Positions 9,528-16,024 of a stretch of 64,000 nt of DNA are shown here, piece after piece (position 1 is the stretch's first letter; the number at the start of each line of letters is the position of its first letter). The translations under genes were made by a program, and so were the position numbers. Source of the stretch: JAGDMJ01 sp963809695 (GTDB taxonomy: Bacteria > Bacteroidota > Ignavibacteria > UBA10030 > UBA6906). Location of the stretch: contig CAWEKI010000010.1 in assembly GCA_963809695.1 (NCBI GenBank), forward strand, positions 248,001 through 312,000. Direction: 5' to 3'. The notes beneath the pieces are model-generated. The model made no database searches. It was not told the DNA's origin and saw only the letters and a program-made list of their open reading frames with translations.

Positions 9528-10595
9528 ATGACCTCCCGTGAACGAACCCTCAAAGCCTTTCATCACGATGAGCCCGACCGGGTTCCCATCGATTATCTTG
9601 CGAATCCAGGCATCGATGCGCGTTTGAAGAAGCATTTCGGCCTCTCCGCCAACGACGATGAGGGGCTCCGCCAGGCATTGGGCGTTGACTTCTTTGAAGT
9701 GGCGGCACCCTATATCGGTCCGAAACTGCATGCAGATCTCCCGGAACGAAAGATCGACCTCTGGGGGATTCGCACGCGTTGGATAGAACATGGCACGGGA
9801 GGCTACTGGGATTATTGCGATTTCCCTCTGAAGGACGCCGATGAAGAGCAGGTGGCGGAATGGCCGATGCCGTCGCCTGACGATTTCGACTACGAAGAGC
9901 TGGTGGAACAGTGCCGCCGGATGCGACACTACTGCCTGATGGTGGGAAATCCGGGAGTGGGGGACATGATCAACACCACGAGCATGATACGGACGATGGA
10001 TCGTGTCCTCATCGACCTGATGGTGGATGATCCTGCATCCCTGCTCTTCATGGACCGGAAGAACGCCGTACAGCTGGAGGTCACGCGCCGGTCGTTGGAA
10101 GCGGCAGGCGGGATGATCGACCTGCTCTGGCTGGGCGAAGACCTGGGCACGCAGACAGGGCCGATGATCGGTCTCGACCTCTTCAGAAAACATCTGCGTC
10201 CGCGTCACCAGCTTTTCGCCGACCTGGCAAAGGAGTTCGGCATACCGGTGATGATGCACTCCTGCGGCTCGAGCAGCTGGGCGTTCAATGATTTTGTGGA
10301 GATGGGAATCAACATCGTCGACACGCTGCAGCCGGAAGCGGCCAACATGGCGCCCGCCTTTCTGAAGGAGGAGTACGGGTGCTCTCTTGCGTTCCATGGA
10401 TGCATGTCCACGGCAGGTGTGATCGTGAACGGAACTTCAGAAGATGCCGTGAGGGGCGCGCGGGAATTGCTTGAGATCATGATGCCGGGCGGAGGATACG
10501 CATTCTCTCCCACACACATGCTCCAGGACAACACGCCGATGGAGAATGTCCTCGCGGTCTACGATGCCGTGCATCGTTACGGAAGGTATCGGTAG
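9528..10595 (+). CDS. Uroporphyrinogen decarboxylase (URO-D) family protein
   Basis: With ATG 9528 the protein has 355 aa and starts like the family: MTSRERTLKAFHHDEPDRVPID. A longer version from ATG 9492 would add a 12-residue tail without support. The TIM-barrel pattern is clear: MVGNPGVGD, LWLGEDLGTQTGPMI (about 205-220) and a MMHSCGSSSW segment near 240 that recalls the zinc/cobamide methyltransferases (MtaA/MtbA/CmuA) rather than haem HemE, which has no such His-x-Cys. The later FHGCMSTAG and a C-terminal GGYAFSPTHMLQDNTP agree. It probably acts on a methyl- or carboxyl-bearing metabolite. It is spaced by two bases from the purine permease, so the two are co-transcribed. Confidence 0.85.
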   Translation: MTSRERTLKAFHHDEPDRVPIDYLANPGIDARLKKHFGLSANDDEGLRQALGVDFFEVAAPYIGPKLHADLPERKIDLWGIRTRWIEHGTGGYWDYCDFPLKDADEEQVAEWPMPSPDDFDYEELVEQCRRMRHYCLMVGNPGVGDMINTTSMIRTMDRVLIDLMVDDPASLLFMDRKNAVQLEVTRRSLEAAGGMIDLLWLGEDLGTQTGPMIGLDLFRKHLRPRHQLFADLAKEFGIPVMMHSCGSSSWAFNDFVEMGINIVDTLQPEAANMAPAFLKEEYGCSLAFHGCMSTAGVIVNGTSEDAVRGARELLEIMMPGGGYAFSPTHMLQDNTPMENVLAVYDAVHRYGRYR

Positions 10596-10597
10596 GC

Positions 10598-11887
10598 ATG
10601 CGTATGCAGAAAACAGCCGGGGTGGAATTCAGGCGGGAGGCGATCGCGGGGGTAACAACGTTCACGACGATGGCCTACATCATCATTGTGAATCCCGCGA
10701 TTCTGAGCGCCGCGGGCATGCCGAGGGAGGCCTCGGTGACGGCCACGATCCTCGCCGCCGCCGTGGGCACGCTGATGATGGGACTCTACGCGCGGCGTCC
10801 TTTTGCTGTGGCTCCGCTCATGGGAGAGAACGCGTTCATCGCGTTCACGGTGGTGAAGTTGCTTGGATTTTCGTGGCAGGTGGCGCTTGGCGCCGTTTTT
10901 CTGAGCGGCATCCTTTTCATTGTGCTCACGATCGTCGGAGCGCGCGCGTATGCCGCCGGGGCGATCCCGAATTCATTGAAGCTGAGTTTCGCTGTGGGGA
11001 TCGGGCTCTTTCTCGCATTCATAGGACTAAATGAGACGGGCATGGTTGTGTTGGGCGTCGGCGGGTCTCCCGTGCGGGCGGGGAATTTCCGCGACCCCGG
11101 CGTCCTGCTGGCGGCAGGCGGGGTCCTTCTGATCGTCTGGATGATGATCCGACAAATACGCGGTGCGATCATCATCGGGATCGTTGCCATATCGGTGATC
11201 GCGATGGTTACGGGGCAGACGCGGATCCCGGAGAGCCTGGTGAGCATGCCGGCGAGCCTGGCGCCTGTCGCGTTGCAGCTGGACATCGCCGGCGCAGTTC
11301 GCTGGGAGATGATGCCAGTGCTTCTCACGGTCTTCGTGATGGTATTCGTTGACACGCTGGCGACGCTATTTGGACTTTCGGTCCGCGCCGGGTTGCTGGA
11401 TGAGCAGGGGAACCTGCCGCAGATTGAACGGCCCATGTTAACGGACGCCGTGGCGACCGCGGCGGCTGCGCTCCTGGGAACGACAACCGCGGGTGCATAC
11501 GTGGAATCGGCCGCGGGGATCGCTTCGGGAGGAAAGACCGGGCTCACGTCAGTGGTTGTGGCCGTGCTGTTTTTACTCTCGCTCTTTTTCACGCCGCTGT
11601 TCACAGCGGTGCCTGCCTGTGCATATGGTCCGGCGTTGATCGTCGTGGGTCTTCTCATGCTGGAACCGGTGCGACAAATTCCATTTGAGGACTATACCGA
11701 ATCGGTTCCGGCCTTCATCACGATCGTCTTGATGGTCTTTACGTTCAACATTGGTGTTGGCATGACAGCAGGATTCGTCGCGTTTCCGGTTCTGAAGCTG
11801 CTTTCCGGAAGGCGGCGGGAGGTTGCCGGGGGAATGTGGTTCCTCGGGCTCCTGTCGCTCTGCTTTTTCCTTTTTTCTCCCCACTGA
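10598..11887 (+). CDS. AzgA-type NCS2 purine permease
   Basis: A 429-aa polytopic membrane protein with about 12-14 hydrophobic segments. The N-terminal REAIAGVTTFTTMAYIIIVNP and the following GLYARRPFAVAPLMGENAF are signatures of the AzgA branch (guanine/hypoxanthine/adenine:H+ symporters, PbuG-like). The second half-repeat signature TTTAGAYVESAAGIASGGKTG (about 305-325) is also present. Length fits the family. It starts two bases after the URO-D-like gene, with a GGTAGG sequence partly inside that gene serving as ribosome site. Confidence 0.9.
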   Translation: MRMQKTAGVEFRREAIAGVTTFTTMAYIIIVNPAILSAAGMPREASVTATILAAAVGTLMMGLYARRPFAVAPLMGENAFIAFTVVKLLGFSWQVALGAVFLSGILFIVLTIVGARAYAAGAIPNSLKLSFAVGIGLFLAFIGLNETGMVVLGVGGSPVRAGNFRDPGVLLAAGGVLLIVWMMIRQIRGAIIIGIVAISVIAMVTGQTRIPESLVSMPASLAPVALQLDIAGAVRWEMMPVLLTVFVMVFVDTLATLFGLSVRAGLLDEQGNLPQIERPMLTDAVATAAAALLGTTTAGAYVESAAGIASGGKTGLTSVVVAVLFLLSLFFTPLFTAVPACAYGPALIVVGLLMLEPVRQIPFEDYTESVPAFITIVLMVFTFNIGVGMTAGFVAFPVLKLLSGRRREVAGGMWFLGLLSLCFFLFSPH

Positions 11888-11988
11888 TGTGCTTTTCAGG
11901 AACAAATGAGAAAATTGCTGCGTTAGGACATTAACCAGCAGTGGCGGTTTCGAACGCCCTCCCCGCCTCCTCAGAGCGTTTCGAAAGT

Positions 11989-11998
11989 GAAACGTTTC
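11989..11998. promoter_or_regulatory. Upstream LacI-family operator (perfect palindrome)
   Basis: GAAACGTTTC is a perfect 10-bp palindrome with the central CG typical of LacI/GalR-family operators. It lies 84 bp (centre to centre, about eight helical turns) upstream of a second, weaker site at the transcription start. An additional half-site CGTTTC at 11977-11982 forms an inverted pair with it. Confidence 0.6.
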
Positions 11999-12042
11999 GA
12001 TGTTCGGCTATCCTTTGCTGTAACAAAAAGGCATATTTGCAC

Positions 12043-12071
12043 TTGACATTGATCGTATCTGTTTGTAATAT
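12043..12071 (+). promoter_or_regulatory. Sigma70-type promoter of the lacI-type gene
   Basis: A perfect -35 box TTGACA (12043-12048), a 17-bp spacer and the -10 box TAATAT (12066-12071). The likely start site near 12078 falls within the operator-like sequence at 12073-12083. It reads towards the LacI-type gene and is the only strong promoter I see ahead of the glycan locus. Confidence 0.65.
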
Positions 12072-12072
12072 A

Positions 12073-12083
12073 AAAGCGTTTCG
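12073..12083. promoter_or_regulatory. Start-site LacI-family operator
   Basis: AAAGCGTTTCG is an imperfect copy of the upstream palindrome, placed directly after the -10 box so that bound repressor would block initiation. Together with the upstream site it suggests autoregulation by DNA looping. Confidence 0.55.
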
Positions 12084-12170
12084 AGTCTGTAACCCATATC
12101 TGTTCATTGCTTCTTTCGCTCCTTTCCGGGGAGCGACACGGGGCATCTCCATGAAATACATGAGGTGTCT

Positions 12171-13259
12171 GTGAAAAGAGCTACCATCAAGGATGTTGCT
12201 CGACAGTCCGGCTTTTCGCTTTCCACGGTCTCGCTCGCCATGAACCAGCGCGGGTATGTGAGTCCGGAAACACGGAGCAAAGTCCTGAAAGTTGCTCTCG
12301 AACTCTCGTATCATCCCACTCGCTCCGCACGGGGACTCGCCTCAAAGACGAGCGGCAATATCGGTTTCATCCTCACCGAAGATCATTTCTCACAAGCCGA
12401 GCCTTTTTACACGAAGATATTTCTCGGAACGGAATTCGAGGCGCGGAGTCATCATTATTATATCCTTCTGACGACGGTCCAGGCCCAGTTCGCACCCGGG
12501 ACGACGCCGCGGTTCCTCCTCGAACGGAACGTGGATGGTATCATCATTGCTGGCAAGGTGAGCGCGAAGTTGATCGAAAAGATCGAAAGCTTCGGCATCC
12601 CCATCGTGCTGGTGGACTACGAGTTGAAGCGGAAACGATTCTCGTCGGTGTTGATCGACAACCGTGGGGGGGTCAGGGCGGGGATGCAGCACCTGCTGGG
12701 ACTGGGCCATCGCGCGATCGGTTTCGTTGGCGGGGATATCGAGCACCCCAGCATCGCTGAACGCTATCAGGGATACCGGGAGATTTTGGAGGAACACGGT
12801 ATTCCTCTGAAACGGGAGCTGGTTTCTATTGATGAAGCCGAACCACGCGTCAGCAGCGGCGCGAGCGCGATGGAAAAGATCCTGAGCAGTGGCGTGCGGC
12901 CCACGGCCATCGTCGCGGCAAACGACGCCATGGCCATCGGATGTATGCAGTGCCTCAAGCTAGCGGGTCTCCGTGTGCCGGAGGACATTGCCGTGATCGG
13001 CTTCGACGACATTGATACCTGCGCCGTCACCGAGCCGCGCCTGACGACCATCCGGGTGTTCAAAGAAGAGATGGGGAAGCTGGCCGTACAAAGGATCGTG
13101 GAAATGATATCGTCAAAGAGCAACACCGTCGTAACCACACATGTGCCGGTGGAGCTTGTCATTCGTGATTCGACCGGTGCTCGTAGTCCGGGAACAGCAA
13201 TCGAGCCCCTACGCGAGGCGATTGCTGCAGGAGAGACTCAGAAACGCACCATGCAGTAA
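12171..13259 (+). CDS. LacI/GalR-family transcriptional regulator
   Basis: About 362 aa. GTG at 12171 is preferred because GAGG (12162-12165) lies five bases ahead; an in-frame GTG at 12165 overlaps that sequence. The HTH is intact: TIKDVARQSGFSLSTVSLA (about 4-22), then the hinge helix SARGLASKT. A periplasmic-binding-protein-like sensor domain follows (IGFILTEDHFSQ ... NVDGIIIAGK ... GHRAIGFVGGD ... ERYQGYREILEEHGI ... AIVAANDAMAIG ... IAVIGFDDID), all hallmark segments. It should bind a sugar or oligosaccharide derived from the locus substrate and control its own promoter and the downstream genes. The C-terminal about 30 residues after the usual end are poorly conserved. Confidence 0.93.
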   Translation: MKRATIKDVARQSGFSLSTVSLAMNQRGYVSPETRSKVLKVALELSYHPTRSARGLASKTSGNIGFILTEDHFSQAEPFYTKIFLGTEFEARSHHYYILLTTVQAQFAPGTTPRFLLERNVDGIIIAGKVSAKLIEKIESFGIPIVLVDYELKRKRFSSVLIDNRGGVRAGMQHLLGLGHRAIGFVGGDIEHPSIAERYQGYREILEEHGIPLKRELVSIDEAEPRVSSGASAMEKILSSGVRPTAIVAANDAMAIGCMQCLKLAGLRVPEDIAVIGFDDIDTCAVTEPRLTTIRVFKEEMGKLAVQRIVEMISSKSNTVVTTHVPVELVIRDSTGARSPGTAIEPLREAIAAGETQKRTMQ

Positions 13260-13312
13260 AGCGCACAAAGCACCATATCGTTCAATCTTTAAACCAATCA
13301 TGGAGGTATGTT

Positions 13313-15952
13313 ATGAAATGGCGTACAATTCTAGCGGGACTGGCTTGTCTTCTGTTCGTGGCCAGCCTCCCCGCGTTCGCACAGCCGGCGAGTCTGAGCG
13401 ACATCGCCGGTTTTGAATCCTCGTTGCCATCGTTCTGGACGCAGGGGAATGTGCCCTCGGGAGCGACGTTGACGTGGGCGACGGATCAGTTCCGGTCGCT
13501 GGGGCATTCGCTGAAGATCGAGAAGCCGGCCGCGACGGCCGATTCGGCCGCCTGGGTGTCGCAGAACATGGCCGACATCTGGTCGCCGACCTTTGGCAAA
13601 GATGTGGACATTCTGCTCGGGGCGTATGTCAAGACGCAGGGTGTGAACACCAACCCGGCCAATGATGATGCGCGGTGGTTCATCGTCTACACGTTTTATG
13701 ACAGCGCGGGAGCGATGCTGAATGAGACCCGTCTGCCGATCGATCAGACGACGGCCACGAGCACGGGCTGGATGGCGGACACCAATCAGGTGGGGGAGAC
13801 AATCCTCAGTGCCACGGCCTGGAAGCTGATCGTGAGCTTTGTGGCCGGCAAGAACGCCACCGGCACGGTCTGGGCCGATGATTTTGTCTTCTACGGCCGC
13901 GCGAATGCGTGGGCTGGTCAGGACTGGAACACGAGTGTGGGTGTGCCCACCGGATGGTACTACTGGATGCCGCCCATCGGAGGGAACGATGGCGTGTTGA
14001 ACGCCGGCTTTGAGAACACGCTCGTGACGACCGAAGCGGCGCATTCGGGGACCCACTCGATCAAGTTCGACATGCCGGCAGGCCGTGAGTCGCGGGACGG
14101 CTTTGTGAGCACCCGGCGCATGATCTTCAGCGACCTGGGCGTACCGGATCTGAAGCCGGGCGACTCGCTGCGCGTCAGCGTCTGGGTGAAGGCCAGCGGC
14201 CTGCAGCCCGATTCGGCCGCCGCTCATCCCGGCAGCTGGGGCGTGGGGCTCACCCCGCAGTTCTTTGCCACGGTCGACAACCATGCTGGCTTCAACGGCA
14301 CCGGGCCGGATTCGGTCTTCCACTTCCCGGCGGTGACCTCTTTTGACTGGACCGAGTACTCGACCACCTTCTATGTGCCGAAGGACTCGCTCACGACGAT
14401 CGGGTCGGCCAAGGGACCGATCAACAGCGTGGAGATGCGCCTCCATATCTACTCCACCTTCGTGGGCACCGTCTACTTCGATGACCTCTCGTTCACACGC
14501 GTGCCTGCCGGCGGCGCAAGCTTGGCGGACATCGCCGGTTTTGAATCCTCGTTGCCATCGTTCTGGACGCAGGGGAATGTGCCCTCGGGAGCGACGTTGA
14601 CGTGGGCGACGGATCAGTTCCGGTCGCTGGGGCATTCGCTGAAGATCGAGAAGCCGGCCGCGACGGCCGATTCGGCCGCCTGGGTGTCGCAGAACATGGC
14701 CGACATCTGGTCGCCGACCTTTGGCAAAGATGTGGACATTCTGCTCGGGGCGTATGTCAAGACGCAGGGTGTGAACACCAACCCGGCCAATGATGATGCG
14801 CGGTGGTTCATCGTCTACACGTTTTATGACAGCGCGGGAGCGATGCTGAATGAGACCCGTCTGCCGATCGATCAGACGACGGCCACGAGCACGGGCTGGA
14901 TGGCGGACACCAATCAGGTGGGGGAGACAATCCTCAGTGCCACGGCCTGGAAGCTGATCGTGAGCTTTGTGGCCGGCAAGAACGCCACCGGCACGGTCTG
15001 GGCCGATGATTTTGTCTTCTACGGCCGCGCGAATGCGTGGGCTGGTCAGGACTGGAACACGAGTGTGGGTGTGCCCACCGGATGGTACTACTGGATGCCG
15101 CCCATCGGAGGGAACGATGGCGTGTTGAACGCCGGCTTTGAGAACACGCTCGTGACGACCGAAGCGGCGCATTCGGGGACCCACTCGATCAAGTTCGACA
15201 TGCCGGCAGGCCGTGAGTCGCGGGACGGCTTTGTGAGCACCCGGCGCATGATCTTCAGCGACCTGGGCGTACCGGATCTGAAGCCGGGCGACTCGCTGCG
15301 CGTCAGCGTCTGGGTGAAGGCCAGCGGCCTGCAGCCCGATTCGGCCGCCGCTCATCCCGGCAGCTGGGGCGTGGGGCTCACCCCGCAGTTCTTTGCCACG
15401 GTCGACAACCATGCTGGCTTCAACGGCACCGGGCCGGATTCGGTCTTCCACTTCCCGGCGGTGACCTCTTTTGACTGGACCGAGTACTCGACCACCTTCT
15501 ATGTGCCGAAGGACTCGCTCACGACGATCGGGTCGGCCAAGGGACCGATCAACAGCGTGGAGATGCGCCTCCATATCTACTCCACCTTCGTGGGCACCGT
15601 CTACTTCGATGACCTCTCGTTCACACGGATTTCGGGAGTGACTTCGGTGGAACCGGTGGCAGACAATATGCCGAAGGTGTTCGAACTCTCGAACAACTAT
15701 CCCAACCCGTTCAACCCGTCAACTGTCATCCAGTATGCGGTGCCGCGGGCAACAAACGTGTCACTCGTCATCTACAATATCCTTGGTCAGCAAGTCCGCA
15801 CGCTGGTCGACGAGCCGCAGAATGCGGGCCGGTTCACCGTGACCTGGGATGGACGTGACAATGTGGGTCGTGTTGTGGGGAGCGGTGTGTATTTCTACAG
15901 GTTAAGCGCAGGAGAGACTGCAATCGTCAAGAAGATGGTGATGGTTAAATAG
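13313..15952 (+). CDS. Secreted T9SS cargo with two identical CBM-like repeats
   Basis: 879 aa with a signal peptide (MKWRTILAGLACLLFVASLP, then AFAQ). The start has a GGAGG at 13302-13306. Two copies of a 376-residue unit follow, encoded by 1,100 bp that I read as identical. Each copy holds two jelly-roll, CBM4/CenC-like modules: one starts GFESSLPSFW and ends VWADDFVFYG, the other starts GFENTLVTTEAAHSG and ends VYFDDLSFTR; the order is A-B-A-B. The end (about 790-879) is a T9SS sorting domain with NNYPNPFNPST, GQQVRTLVD, SGVYFYRL and MVMVK. No catalytic residues are recognised, so a glycan-binding surface protein is most likely. It heads the locus right after the regulator and is followed by a strong hairpin. 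Confidence 0.85.
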   Translation: MKWRTILAGLACLLFVASLPAFAQPASLSDIAGFESSLPSFWTQGNVPSGATLTWATDQFRSLGHSLKIEKPAATADSAAWVSQNMADIWSPTFGKDVDILLGAYVKTQGVNTNPANDDARWFIVYTFYDSAGAMLNETRLPIDQTTATSTGWMADTNQVGETILSATAWKLIVSFVAGKNATGTVWADDFVFYGRANAWAGQDWNTSVGVPTGWYYWMPPIGGNDGVLNAGFENTLVTTEAAHSGTHSIKFDMPAGRESRDGFVSTRRMIFSDLGVPDLKPGDSLRVSVWVKASGLQPDSAAAHPGSWGVGLTPQFFATVDNHAGFNGTGPDSVFHFPAVTSFDWTEYSTTFYVPKDSLTTIGSAKGPINSVEMRLHIYSTFVGTVYFDDLSFTRVPAGGASLADIAGFESSLPSFWTQGNVPSGATLTWATDQFRSLGHSLKIEKPAATADSAAWVSQNMADIWSPTFGKDVDILLGAYVKTQGVNTNPANDDARWFIVYTFYDSAGAMLNETRLPIDQTTATSTGWMADTNQVGETILSATAWKLIVSFVAGKNATGTVWADDFVFYGRANAWAGQDWNTSVGVPTGWYYWMPPIGGNDGVLNAGFENTLVTTEAAHSGTHSIKFDMPAGRESRDGFVSTRRMIFSDLGVPDLKPGDSLRVSVWVKASGLQPDSAAAHPGSWGVGLTPQFFATVDNHAGFNGTGPDSVFHFPAVTSFDWTEYSTTFYVPKDSLTTIGSAKGPINSVEMRLHIYSTFVGTVYFDDLSFTRISGVTSVEPVADNMPKVFELSNNYPNPFNPSTVIQYAVPRATNVSLVIYNILGQQVRTLVDEPQNAGRFTVTWDGRDNVGRVVGSGVYFYRLSAGETAIVKKMVMVK
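13400..14499 (+). repeat. Tandem duplication, copy 1 (1,100 bp)
   Basis: Begins at the codons for DIAGFE and ends in the codons for SFTR. By direct reading it is identical to 14528-15627, a shift of 1,128 bp; the 28-bp linker differs. Confidence 0.93.
14528..15627 (+). repeat. Tandem duplication, copy 2 (1,100 bp)
   Basis: Second copy of the unit at 13400-14499. Lack of even silent differences points to a very recent duplication, ongoing gene conversion, or an assembly error. Confidence 0.93.
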
Positions 15953-15961
15953 CTCCAGGAG

Positions 15962-15995
15962 AGCCCCGGGGCGGAGTGAATCCCGTCCCGGGGCT
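15962..15995 (+). terminator. Strong hairpin between the repeat gene and the TonB receptor gene
   Basis: A 13-bp stem (AGCCCCGGGGCGG at 15962-15974 with CCGTCCCGGGGCT at 15983-15995, one G-U pair) with an 8-base loop. Only a short TTTT follows at 16000-16003, so partial termination or 3'-end mRNA protection is more likely than full termination. It would give more of the binding protein than of the receptor. Confidence 0.6.
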
Positions 15996-16024
15996 GATGT
16001 TTTCCAAATCAGGAAGGCCTTCCC

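Noticed and set aside
9456..10397. N-terminal extension of the beta-helix gene by about 314 residues.
   Set aside because: It overlaps the well-supported URO-D-family gene on the other strand; the signal peptide begins at 9455.
11941..12174. A 77-aa frame in the LacI promoter region.
   Set aside because: It covers the promoter and operators and shows no protein family pattern.
13331..15574. A 747-aa minus-strand frame opposite the repeat gene.
   Set aside because: It is a shadow of GC-rich codon use in the plus-strand gene; it has no start signal and its duplicated halves mirror the real repeat.
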